Shown here: piece after piece, positions 1-9,564 of the stretch
Position numbering within the stretch: the first letter of the stretch is position 1
Layout of the letters: every line of letters starts with the position of its first letter
Origin: Trichosphaerium sp. ATCC 40318
Taxonomy: Eukaryota > Discosea > Flabellinia > Trichosidae
NCBI GenBank assembly: GCA_038496445.1
Contig: JALMLS010000507.1
Location: 558,001 to 622,000 of the forward strand
Direction of reading: 5' to 3'
DNA: 64,000 nt
Program-made: the position numbers and the translations under genes
The notes under the pieces: model-generated
Database searches by the model: none
The model's input: only the letters and a program-made list of their open reading frames with translations
Told to the model about the DNA's origin: nothing

Positions 1-2
1 GC

Positions 3-1385
3 GAGGAGTATTGGAAACACGGCAAACGACACGGAGAGCACAAGATGTGGCATAAGAACGGTGTATTAGAATTACAGTGTAATTTTGTGGACGGTAAGCG
101 AGAAAAAGAGTATAAGAGTTGGTATGAAAACGGTCAATTGCGTGAAGATCGTACGTTTATCGAAGGTAAACAAAATGGACACTATAAGAAGTTCCATGAC
201 AATGGTAACTTGCTTGAGGAATGCAGTTATGTTAATGGTAAGCGAGAAGGGGAGTGCAAGCGCTTGTATAATGATGGTAAGTTACTTGATGAGTGTTTTT
301 TTGTCAACGGTAAGCGAGAGGGAGAGTATAAGAGTTGGTATGCCAATGGACAGCTTCTTGAAGATCGTATGTTTGTTGAAGGTAAACAAATTGGAGAATA
401 TAAACGTTTCTACAATGACGGTCACTTGTTTAAGGAGTGTGATTATGAGGATGGTTACCGAGAAGGAGAGTATAGGATTTGGCACAATAACGGTCAATTG
501 AATGTACTTTGTAAGTACATCAATGGCGAGCTGAATGGACGGTACAAAGTGTGGTCTAGCCGTGGTCAGGTTATTGAGATGAGTGACTATGTTGATGGTA
601 AGAGAGAAAGAGATTATACACGCTGGTATGAAAGCGGCCAAGTACTTGAAGAGTGTGAATTCGTAAACGGTGAACCAAAAGGAGTTTACAAAAAGTGGTT
701 TCAAAATGGTCAATTAAATGAGCAAGTTTATTGCTTAAATGGTAAACAGCATGGAGAATATAACAAGTGGCATGATGATGGTCAGTTAGTAGAACATTGT
801 AATTTAATTGAAGGAAAACTACATGGAGAATACAAACAATTCAATGTCCTGACTGAACAGTTGATTAAGAAATGTAATTATCTTGATGGTAAGCTTGATG
901 GTGAGTATAGGACTTGGTATTTCAATGGAAACCCAAAAACCCAATGTTATTACATCAACGGCAAAGTAAATGGACGGCTTAAAGCATGGGACTGGGTTGG
1001 TAGATTGCAAGATAATGTTATTTGTGTCAATGGTTATAGAGCTGGAAATGCTACTAGTTTCCAATGTAAACGTGTTAATGGTAAACTACATGGAGAGTAT
1101 AAAAGAATGATTAAAGGGCAGTTAGTAGAGAAAGGTCATTTTGTACAAGGTGAACGTCATGGAGAGTGTACATTTTGGCTTTGTGATGGTACATTATCTG
1201 AACAGTACAATTATGCTAAAGGTAGACGAGAAGGTGTTTATAAGAGTTGGTATGATAATGGTCAGTTGTATGAAGAGTATAGTTACATTAATGATAAGAA
1301 GGAAGGAGAATGTAAGCGTTGGCTTAAAAGTGGTAAACTGTATGAGCACTTCAATTACATTAATAATAAAAGAGAAAGTGACTGA
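3..1385 (+). CDS. WYxNGQL/YwqK-MORN-like repeat protein, 5' end outside window
   Basis: The reading frame is already open at base 3, upstream of the first ATG at 45, and the repeat pattern continues through that point, so the gene starts before the window. The protein is almost entirely a 22-24 residue repeat with consensus W-Y/H-x-N-G-Q-L then G-K-R-x-G-E-Y-K, about 19 copies. This is the beta-hairpin repeat seen in MORN-like and YwqK-type proteins and common in giant viruses and protists. It stops at TGA 1383-1385. No intron is visible, unlike most neighbours. It runs convergently towards the related gene at 1507-2736. Function is unknown; binding or scaffold roles are usual guesses for such repeats. 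Confidence 0.8.
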   Translation, partial: EEYWKHGKRHGEHKMWHKNGVLELQCNFVDGKREKEYKSWYENGQLREDRTFIEGKQNGHYKKFHDNGNLLEECSYVNGKREGECKRLYNDGKLLDECFFVNGKREGEYKSWYANGQLLEDRMFVEGKQIGEYKRFYNDGHLFKECDYEDGYREGEYRIWHNNGQLNVLCKYINGELNGRYKVWSSRGQVIEMSDYVDGKRERDYTRWYESGQVLEECEFVNGEPKGVYKKWFQNGQLNEQVYCLNGKQHGEYNKWHDDGQLVEHCNLIEGKLHGEYKQFNVLTEQLIKKCNYLDGKLDGEYRTWYFNGNPKTQCYYINGKVNGRLKAWDWVGRLQDNVICVNGYRAGNATSFQCKRVNGKLHGEYKRMIKGQLVEKGHFVQGERHGECTFWLCDGTLSEQYNYAKGRREGVYKSWYDNGQLYEEYSYINDKKEGECKRWLKSGKLYEHFNYINNKRESD

Positions 1386-1506
1386 GGTTGCAACACGCAA
1401 TAAATAATGTACCTGTGTTTTATAAAAAGTCTAAAAATAAACTCAACCTTGAAGTACTCTTAGCTAAACTTTTTCAAAGCTATTTAAGTTTATTTTTGTC
1501 CAAGAT

Positions 1507-2736
1507 TTATTTACCATGAACCCACATGTATTGTCCTTTAACTTGTCCATTTTTGTACCATGATTTACTCTCGCCATGTAGGTTACCATCAACCCATGTG
1601 GCTTGATATTTTAGTTTTTCATCTTCATACCATCCTTTACCTTCACCATGGCGTTTGCCATGAGCCCACATGAACTGGTCCTTGAGTTGTCCGTTTTCAT
1701 ACCACGATTTACTTTTGCCATGTATTTTACCATTAACCCACATGGATTGAGTGAGTAGTTGTCCATTTTCATACCATGATTTACGTTTGCCATGTCTGTT
1801 ACCATCAACCCACATGGATTGACTTTTTAGCTGTCCATTGTTATGCCATTCTTTAAATTCACCATGCTGTTCACCATTAACCCATGTGGATTGAGTTCGT
1901 AGTTGTCCATTTTCATACCATCTTTTACATTCGTTGTGCTGTTTATCATCAGCCCACATGGCTTGTTTTTGAAGTTGGCCGTTTTCATACCATTCTTTAC
2001 TTTCGCCATGGCGATTACCATGAGCCCACTTGAATTGTCTTTTAATGTGTCCATTATCATACCAATCTTTGTGTTCACCATGCCGTTCACCATTAATCCA
2101 TGTGGATTGATTTTGTAGTTGTCCATTTTCATACCAACTTTTACATTCACCGTGCTGTTTATCATCAGCCCACATGGCTTGTTTTTGAAGTTGGCCATTT
2201 TCATACCATTCTTTACTTTTCCCATCTATTTTACCATCAACAAACATGCATTGTCCTTTAAGTTGGCCGTGATTATACCATATCTTCATTTCACCTTCTA
2301 GTTTACCATCTACTAATATGTACTGCTTCTTAAGTGATCCACTATCATGCCACTCTTTATACAAACCGCTCATTGCATATTGATGAGACTGTACTTTTCC
2401 ACTTTTATACCATCTTATCCATGTACCTTTTCTTTTTAATGTTTCATCAAAATGTGTATTTGTTGCTGCTCTCTTTGACAAAGTGTGGAATTTTGTGAAC
2501 GCTTCTATATTGAAGGAACAAATATACGTTTGAAGTTCACATGGAATATCCAATAACCCCAAAGAGTCCAATTCGCTGCCCGAATTTTTTATACATTTGG
2601 GATGTGACTTAATAAAATGTATAAGCCACAATGTAATAGTACTATGTGCAGGCACAGGGTTTATGTGCAAAAATATTTGTGTTTTTAAGAAGTTACACCC
2701 CAAGTATGCACTACTTCGATTTGAACTGTACAACAA
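1507..2736 (-). CDS. F-box-like plus WYxNGQL repeat protein, 5' exon unresolved
   Basis: The frame is open across the span and ends at TAA near 1507. About residues 55-110 of this frame (L-x-x-L-x-x-P-C-E-L-Q, then K-R-A-A-T-x-T-H-F) match the N-terminal region of the gene at 20818-21637 and look like a degenerate F-box. The rest is about 13 copies of the W-Y-x-N-G-Q-L repeat. There is no in-frame ATG near the start of the frame, so the true start lies in an upstream exon that I could not place. It lies tail to tail with the repeat gene ending at 1385. F-box proteins usually present substrates to SCF ubiquitin ligases; here that role is inference from weak similarity. Confidence 0.7.
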   Translation of the reverse strand: MLYSSNRSSAYLGCNFLKTQIFLHINPVPAHSTITLWLIHFIKSHPKCIKNSGSELDSLGLLDIPCELQTYICSFNIEAFTKFHTLSKRAATNTHFDETLKRKGTWIRWYKSGKVQSHQYAMSGLYKEWHDSGSLKKQYILVDGKLEGEMKIWYNHGQLKGQCMFVDGKIDGKSKEWYENGQLQKQAMWADDKQHGECKSWYENGQLQNQSTWINGERHGEHKDWYDNGHIKRQFKWAHGNRHGESKEWYENGQLQKQAMWADDKQHNECKRWYENGQLRTQSTWVNGEQHGEFKEWHNNGQLKSQSMWVDGNRHGKRKSWYENGQLLTQSMWVNGKIHGKSKSWYENGQLKDQFMWAHGKRHGEGKGWYEDEKLKYQATWVDGNLHGESKSWYKNGQVKGQYMWVHGK

Positions 2737-3920
2737 AAGGCATTTAAAACACGTGATTTCTTAGAAATAACAATCTGCCGATTCACAACATGTAGGTAAA
2801 CCCTTACATTTGTCTGACGATAATTCATGTTCGGCGAAAAAGGAGACCATTTATTCTCTGATCACGGATTTGAAGATTTAGCTAAATGTCGCGAACAGTC
2901 GAACCCTTAATTTTGCAAAATGCAGCGCAAACCCGTTCCAGGTGAATTAAATTTCGAAAAGTAGTGTCACACCAAAGGAAAATACTTGTTTACAGCAAAT
3001 CAAATAAATTTCTGATAAATTTGTTAATCTCGTTACGACTAAGTTGTAGCTGTTGTATACCACGTGTTTTACGTACCATAATGAATTAATACTATTAATC
3101 CTATTTAACGTGTTCGTTAAGGTTTAGCGTTGTCTTCGTTGTCTTCAATAGAAAGTACACGAAAAACGACTTTTGTTTTTCGCTTGTTTTTATGCAGAAA
3201 TTGAAATAAACTTCACCGCTAGTCAAACGCATGTGTAGCAAAATTCCATCCCTGCTCGTTACAAAAGGGTGTATGCTGTGATCCTCTTCAAGTGGAATGA
3301 ACGTGTTGGTATGTTGCATCATTTCCTGTATGCCCGTTATCTATAGAAATACCCGTGGCGTATTCCTTATTAACTTTGAGCCAGTAGTACACTTTGTTCG
3401 TTCTCTAAAAATATCAAGTAAGTGCCGGAATATTGACTATGCGGACACGCTATAAGGAAGTATCTAGCATATAGCTAGGCTAAAAAGACCACGTTGCTGT
3501 AGCTGCCATTTTTTATAAAGTTAAGTTGTGAGAGTTGCTCGTATTTTTGACTTACATTGTTGGATCCTTATGTGAGCAAAACATTTTTATTTACAGCAGA
3601 ATACCCGACGATACAGATATAAAATAGCGTGGCTACTAAAAATTACAGTAAAGTGGCTCTGAGCAAAGTTGCTTTTTCATTCAAAAAGTTGAGATAAAAA
3701 CCATTGGTTCAGAAAGTAGTGTAAACAATGTATATCGTGTTTTACCCACATGTTTTTAACATCACATGCTTCCAATATTGTTTTAGGGAGATGAACACTA
3801 GTTTTGTTTTGATAATACCTCGCTCGAATGACCTCTTGGCTAGTTTCATAACACTTTGATAAGTCGCTGTAGATTATGACTTACGTTGGCCTCATAGTAC
3901 ATAGTGAACATATCTATACA
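2737..3920. other. Mostly non-coding gap; weak 73-aa ORF only
   Basis: No confident gene. It should contain the missing 5' exon of the minus-strand repeat gene. One minus-strand ORF at 3101-3322 (73 codons, starting with two Met codons) is open but shows no family resemblance and no splice support. I do not call it a gene. Confidence 0.4.
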
Positions 3921-4879
3921 TCAAATACCTTGTTTCTTCAAATAAGATGAAATATACAATACACTATGACGAGATTTGGCTGACATTGGTTCCATGGCAT
4001 TATCATAAACTCCTAACACGCATGCATTGTTTGCTCTGCAACAAATGAATCCTTTTGTACCACTATGACCATGAATAAAGCCTTCAGTGACTGCAAGTGC
4101 AACAAACCTTGTTTCAAATTCAGAAAACAAACAGCAAAAAAAAAAAAAAAAATTTCTTTTCAATAGGTAATCACGTGTCATTGAAAAAAAACAAAGCCAG
4201 TTGAAAGAAAAAAGAAATTACTACCCAGGCAACTTTGATAGTGTCTTCTAAAAATCAGTTCTAGCACGTGTTGTTGAAGCAAGATCAAGAAAGAAAAAAA
4301 TAGTGTCAAAAATAAATCGTACTTTGTGTCAAAGAGTTCTATTTTATCCTTTGTCAAATGATCAAATCTCGCTGATAAATCAGCCAGTTGACGTTTGGTG
4401 ACATTTAATAACTTTGATTTTGCCCAAATCGTTCCATCCAAACCGAAAACAGCACCAAATACATTGTTTGAACGGTTTTTACCTATGATCATGCGTACAT
4501 AGCCCCTCCAACCTCCTGTCATAACAAAAAGTCATTAATTTCATTCATAATGTACAACATACGCGTTCCCTCCACGTCGCTTGCTTTAAAGTATTGCTCT
4601 TGCATTTTTTTAGTTTCGTAGTACCGTTGCTTGCTATTTAGCTTATAGTTTGTCGTCATGGACATTAAATACGTGTCAAAGTCTCTGTGAGACAGATAGG
4701 CCCATACCTGTACATTTTTTGGTTTATAGATATTACAAAGCGATCTAACGCACTTTATCATCGTTACCAACCCTAAATGAAGCCCAACAGACATAAGAAA
4801 CGGATAGTAAATCCGTAGATGTCAAACACTTGAAAATATTGATAATAACCTCATCAGGCAACGACAGTAATGTATTCAT
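3921..4879 (-). CDS. F-box protein fused to a profilin-like domain
   Basis: Five exons read in phase: 4879-4754, 4707-4563, 4515-4323, 4247-4225, 4090-3921, giving 218 aa. Residues 4-50 are an F-box (LSLPDEVIINIF, then DLLSVSYVCW and KVWAYLSHRDF). Residues ~92-218 resemble a complete profilin: W and Y near its start, FGLDGTIWAKS, and a C-terminal VLGVYD then YLKKQG. The aromatic positions that bind poly-proline in profilins (W, Y, W and the last Y) are present. The third intron (4516-4562, GTATGT...CAG, 47 nt) joins the two parts in frame. The alternative is two genes overlapping by an ATGA stop-start, which would be odd in a eukaryote. The middle of the profilin part, around the 23-nt exon 4, is the least certain. 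Confidence 0.65.
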
Positions 4880-5148
4880 AGCGTTATCGTTACTCTGCCA
4901 ACATTTACTAAACTACAAGCGGTAATTAAGCCAACATGTGGAGATTCGAAAGCGAGAAACATGTACCACTGGTGCTAACACAGAACCTGATTATAGCCAC
5001 GCTTGAGCAACAATACTGATCAAGGTAGAAGGTTCACCCACATGCATCAATACTCAACAAAGTCAATTTTTGTTTCCAATTTGATCTTTCGTTGTTCTTA
5101 TCTTTATTTATTTCTTCGCCATCGTTTACACTCCTTTTCATCCACTGC

Positions 5149-6060
5149 TTAAAAGCCCTCAATATCAATATTATGATTTGTTTGGACATAATCAGCATAA
5201 AGTGCTTTCTCAACTTTACACGGAGTCCAAAACTTTGTATCAGCTAAGGCATTAAGAGATTTCGCCTTTTCAGACACCAACGTGTGGAATTTGGTGTATT
5301 GGCTTATGTTGTACTTTAACTTCGGTCCCAATTCTGAAATAGAGAGCATAGCTTCATCAGACATGAAACAAACATCGCCTTTTGTCATTGCAGTCAAAAC
5401 GGCCGAAGCTGTAGCAGGTCCAACTCCCTATTGTAAAAAAGAACAAAATTAAAAGGCTGTCACGTGATAAGAGAAAAACAATTGTATGGATCAGCTTCCA
5501 CTGTTTTTTTTGTCTTGCAATCACGTACCTTTAACGGTTTTACAAGTACGTTTATCGCTTCCAATAAGCTTGGCAAGGTATTGTAGGCTTCAGTAGAGAG
5601 CTTTTTAACCTAACAAAGGGTTGGCGGGTAAAGATAAGTGTTAAGGCGAACCAATTCGTCGTCTTGTGCCTCAGCATGCTGAACTAGGCTACATAGCATG
5701 AGTACGCGTTATTGTAACAAAGAAAAATGTAAAAACTAACCCAGGACGGAATTGACCCTTCAAAACCTTCCAATTTACTATTTTTACTAGTTCCTGCTTT
5801 GTAATGAACTTTGGGTCGCGTTTGGCAATAACCGATGGTAATTCGTGTCGATACCATCTATCAAGTTCAGCGAGCTTCAAATAACGCTCCTTGTATGCTG
5901 CAACCTTTGTTCCTTTAACAAAATAAACACAACTTAAAACAATTAGAAAGTGACACCCACTTGACGCTTTAAAACTTGCAACAGCCTTCACAGTACGATC
6001 ATATGTCGCTAGCTTGTTTTGCCACACCACAACGTCAGTTGATGTAAAGATGGTGTGCAT
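5149..6060 (-). CDS. Conserved eukaryotic protein of unknown function with HhH-like segment
   Basis: Exons 6060-5961, 5912-5741, 5688-5652, 5609-5529 and 5427-5149 join in phase to 222 aa and end at TAA 5151-5149. The middle carries LxELDRWYRHELP, then TKQELVKIVNWKVLKGQFRPG, followed by a GVGPATASAVL stretch like the glycine-rich hairpin of helix-hairpin-helix domains and then a SDEA motif. I recall the same order of motifs in an unnamed family found in fungi and amoebae. A DNA-binding role is only suggested by the HhH-like GVGPATA. The gene lies 3' to RPL15 on the same strand, with 144 bp between the L15 stop and this ATG. Confidence 0.75.
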
Positions 6061-6204
6061 TTGTACTTTTTGTAGATTTGTAAACAAAAAAATAAACGAA
6101 GTTTCACTGATGGTTCTAACAACACTCGTGAAACTGAGAAGTACAATAGAAAGCGTAACAATGTAGTAAGAAGCACAAAATTTTCTTGTTGAGGTTGTAC
6201 AAGC

Positions 6205-7177
6205 TTAAGATTGGGAACGGTACAATTTGAAAGATTTTCTGTTGCGTCTTCTCCATGAAGCACGTCGGGAAGGTCTGTTCTTGTACTTGATACCTTTTCC
6301 GCGGTGTCCACGTCCTGTAATAAAGAAGTAAGTATTTGTAAACAGACAACACATCAAAAAAATAAGAAAAACAGCGAAAAAAGTTTTCTCTTGGAAAAAG
6401 TTTTTGCAGAGTTCAAACGGACCTTTCTTTCCAGCGGAGGTGAGTCCTCTGCGTTCGCGTCCTTTGTGGTGAGCGTGGCAGATCCAGTTAATACGTGGGT
6501 CGTTACGGATAACTGGGTGATGTGGGTCTACGAGAATGACTTCGAAATATTTGTGGGAACCGTCCTAATGGAGAGTGTCAAAAAAAAATGGAAATGTTTT
6601 CTGTAACTTGTCACAAGCGTAATTACGCGTTGCGCTTGAGTTTGAGTAAAGCACGTACAGCGGCAACCCAGTATGAGTTGAGGACACGGAGTCCATTCAA
6701 AGCTTTACCAACACGGGTCTCAGCAATAACTTGGTGAGACATAGGGTGTTTTCTGTGGCGGATGCTGTGGTTAATTGGTTTGCGGCGAGGCATACCACGA
6801 GACAACATAACACCATCACGACGACGACCACCCTTACGGATTCTGATACGGTATACGAGGAATCCTGGCTTTGTTTTGTATCCAAGTCGGTGGGCTTTAT
6901 CGGTACGGCTAGGGCGTACGCATTTGTGCATGGACTTGCGTTGCCTTGTTTATGTAAGCTTTTGTCAGGCGATCAGTAGTTTTTTAATTACCTGTACTCC
7001 CAAGCGCGGAAACGTAGAACGTAGCGCATGGAATCGCTTTGCTTCTTCCTCCAGAGCTCGCACATGTACTTGTAAGCCCCTGAGAAAAATCAGTGATGAA
7101 GCGCTTTAATGGCATAATTTGGGCATATAAGTGCATAATATCGCTTTTGAGAGTGATTGTAGTAGCAACGTACCCAT
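6205..7177 (-). CDS. RPL15: 60S ribosomal protein L15 (eL15)
   Basis: Five exons: 7177-7174 (just ATGG), 7079-6992, 6944-6659, 6564-6423, 6314-6205, giving 209 aa against about 204 in most eukaryotes. Clear landmarks are [16 protein letters not shown], the [10 protein letters not shown] segment, [30 protein letters not shown], and a basic C-terminus with WRRRN. It is a structural rRNA-binding protein of the large subunit. The first intron interrupts the second codon, a placement often seen in ribosomal protein genes. It starts 159 bp from the oppositely oriented DPM2 start, so the two may share a divergent promoter. Confidence 0.95.
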
Positions 7178-7336
7178 GGTTAGTGATGAGAATTTACAGA
7201 GAACCTACAAAAAAAATATGAAGCAAAAGAAAGTCAACATATTTTCGCTGCGCAAAAAAATTCAGAGTACTTGTCAATTATTCTTGTTGACTCAGCAGCT
7301 TTAAACTGACGTGTTCTCGGCGTAGTAAACCAAAAT

Positions 7337-7693
7337 ATGGCAGTAAGCAACCTTACAAGTACTCTACAGCGTTATTTGCTTTACAATTATTGTAGGGACT
7401 TGCAGATAGGGCGCTTGGACTGTTTTTATTGATAGTCAGTGTTGTCGTTTACGTGTATTATACATTCTGGGTTTTAGTTACAGTACACGCTCTTATTCTT
7501 ATTGTATATTCACAAAAATTAGCCGTTCATTGCTGAAGACCACCATGTACAAAGTTTTTTCCTACCAAGGACATACGCCGTTAAAATCCCTCTGATGATA
7601 TTCATACTCGCTGGCGTGATTGTACTGACGTTTTTGTCGTTATTAATGATAAAAACTGGTATGGACGCCCGAAAGAAAGAAAAGAAGGCTTAG
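7337..7693 (+). CDS. DPM2: Dolichol-phosphate mannosyltransferase subunit 2
   Basis: Three exons, 7337-7342, 7396-7482 and 7523-7693, encode 87 aa. DPM2 proteins are about 84 aa with two membrane helices. The first helix is rich in L, V and Y (LFLLIVSVVVYVYYTFWVL). It is followed by the loop PFIAEDHHVQ, then FLPRTYAVKIPL, which matches the family's hallmark FLPRAYAVAIPL, and then a second helix and a Lys-rich tail. In the ER membrane DPM2 stabilises the catalytic DPM1 and helps make Dol-P-Man, used for N-glycans, GPI anchors and mannosylation. The stop is 37 bp from the end of the convergent HMA-like gene. Confidence 0.9.
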
Positions 7694-7729
7694 GCCACAA
7701 TGTACACCAAGTAACCTAAAAAGTATAAA

Positions 7730-8136
7730 TCAATACCCAATGTCACTTCTTTTTAAAAAAGAGTGCGATGTACCAAGATCTTCTAGTTTATTCTGAATAT
7801 CCATCGTGTCACAATTGCCCAAAATATTAGCAGTTTCCTTAGACGCATCGAATTCAACGTCACAGCCAACCTAGAGGTACGTTAATTTTGTTTGAACGGC
7901 AGCAAAAAAAAAAAGAGAAAAAAGGTTGGTTGCATACAGCGTGTTTTTTGAGAGCTGTAAGTACTTGTTTCTCGCACGATTCATTCATCATGCCTTTAAT
8001 ATGTAATACAGCACGACTTTGGGACTATGTAGTGTTAGCGTAGTGTTAGCAATAGCTTGCAAACTACTGAAATGGTTGACATGTGTCAAGTTCTTACCAC
8101 TCCATTAAATGAGGTGGATATGAGTAACGCATTCAT
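7730..8136 (-). CDS. HMA-like domain protein with degenerate metal site
   Basis: Exons 8136-8098, 8024-7938 and 7870-7730 join in phase to 88 aa. The order VLHIKGM, SCEKQVLTALKKH, then GCDVEFDASKETANIL and a final LEDLG matches the beta-alpha-beta-beta-alpha-beta ferredoxin fold of heavy-metal-associated domains. The usual metal motif GMxCxxC is reduced to GMMNESC, so only the second cysteine remains. Such degenerate domains often serve protein interaction instead of copper transfer. The first exon is short and its start is tentative. It lies 38 bp downstream of the PH-domain gene on the same strand. Confidence 0.6.
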
Positions 8137-8174
8137 CCAAGAAGCTATGAAGAGTTAGTGGTGTTATGGTGCAT

Positions 8175-8567
8175 TCATAGCGCAGAGCGTATTGTGTCTG
8201 CTCGTTCAAGCGTACCCATTGCCTCTTCAGTGTCGGCAAACAGGAATAAGACTCTTGCACGCGTATTTATGCTGAATCCGTTTTCTTTGTCATCCATAGA
8301 ACTGGTTTCTATCATTGCCTCATTCAAAGATATTTTACCAACGTGGTACTCATCCTGCAGATGTAAGCTTTGTACAGGTATACGCGAATAATCACCTTGT
8401 GACTCTTGTAATAATATAATTCGTTGTTAATGAGGCGAAACCACCGCCGCTTCCATGTTTTGAGTCTATTACCGCGTTTTGTTAACCATCCTTATTCTTG
8501 TTTAGCACAACTTGGTTAAACCTAACCAAAACATACCCTCCTTTTTAGAATTGATGATGTCAGGCAT
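8175..8567 (-). CDS. Stand-alone PH domain protein
   Basis: Exons 8567-8537, 8490-8396 and 8354-8175 join in phase to 101 aa, the size of a single pleckstrin homology domain. The start GWLTKRGNRLKTWKRRWFRL is the classical first two strands of a PH domain, with the basic residues that bind phosphoinositide headgroups. It continues with NELYYYKS, then FSINTRARVLFLFAD. The final helix has the conserved Trp replaced: the region reads EEAMGTLERADTIR. Predicted role is membrane or phosphoinositide binding. There is no other domain, so it is probably an adaptor. Confidence 0.8.
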
Positions 8568-9564
8568 ATTTTCGTCACTAGGTGGTGTCTACAATAATCG
8601 GTTACCAAACAATAACATAACGCAACGTACGCCATAATTACTTGTATAAGAGTCTCTGGACCATTCGGAATCGCGTCTTGTTGTACCGCGTAGTTTATCC
8701 GACAATTTGTCTGAAACAGCAGTTATTCTCCTTCTCATTGCGTAGTGTGTGCCAACGTGATACAGCAATGCGATCACAATTTTGTGGTTTTGCTTAACTG
8801 CAAAACGTGACTGTAACCAAATCTACAAAAGGGCAATACCTCTCTATGAGCAAACGAAAAAGAACTAATGACGATGAGGGAGTACAACAACCCAAACGCC
8901 CAAAACGTACCTTCAAAACTGTACGCCATGCATCACATGGATTCTACACTAGCATAGAGCTATAATAGCAAGTTTTACGCGCTTCCGTTACAGTGTAACC
9001 TTGCTTCGATTTCTTCACTATTTCTGATTTTAAATCGCGTGTTACAGTACATAAATCTGATATACTTAGTGTGTAGAACATGGTGGCGCTACTGACCCAG
9101 GTGTACGTCTTTACGAAACTCAATTCTCTCAATTTTTCCTTAAAACTCCATTTTCATTTTGAACTGTACAACATGTATCCATTGTGACACTTGATGTGCT
9201 GTTGTAGAAAAAATCTCCCGTATTTTGTGAAGCAACAACACCACTCGTTTTTTGCCGTTATTGTTAGCGTATTTACTTTCAAGCGCGGCTTAGTATATCT
9301 AAGAATTCATACATCTAGATACTCAACACCATGTTTGTTCCAACTTTTGTTTAAACACATAAATCTAGCGTCGTTTATGCTTTTTGGAGTTATTTTATGG
9401 TTCTAAAAAGCGAAAGAACAGTAATATTTTGATTTTATGGAACTGTTGAATTCCATTTACGCCTGAACGCGTTCTTTAAACCTGTAAAGCGCGTAAACAG
9501 CGGAAAAGCGTATTTTCAATTTTTTTTTTCAAAGTTGTACCTTTTTCTAAAACATCACGTGTAG
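8568..9564. other. Unresolved 5' region of the PP2C gene and divergent promoter
   Basis: About 1 kb with no complete gene I can support. A plus-strand ATG at 8846 opens a 40-codon basic frame (MSKRKRTNDDEG...) containing a GTACGC donor at 8921. It is a candidate first exon for the phosphatase that follows, but I could not find the exon linking the two. Minus-strand ORFs at 8589-8777 and 8944-9132 have no recognisable features. Confidence 0.3.

Noticed and set aside
282-713. Minus-strand ORF with hydrophobic repeats
   Set aside because: It is the antisense shadow of the repeat gene at 3-1385. The same holds for 819-1064, 1194-1400 and the plus-strand ORFs at 1903-2301.
4519-4522. ATGA stop-start overlap between an F-box ORF and a separate profilin gene
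   Set aside because: A well-formed 47-nt intron (GTATGT at 4562 to CAG at 4516) removes the stop and joins the two frames in phase, which fits a eukaryotic gene better than a bacterial-style overlap.
8158-8391. 77-aa plus-strand ORF
   Set aside because: It lies exactly antisense to the last PH-domain exon, which has clear family features.
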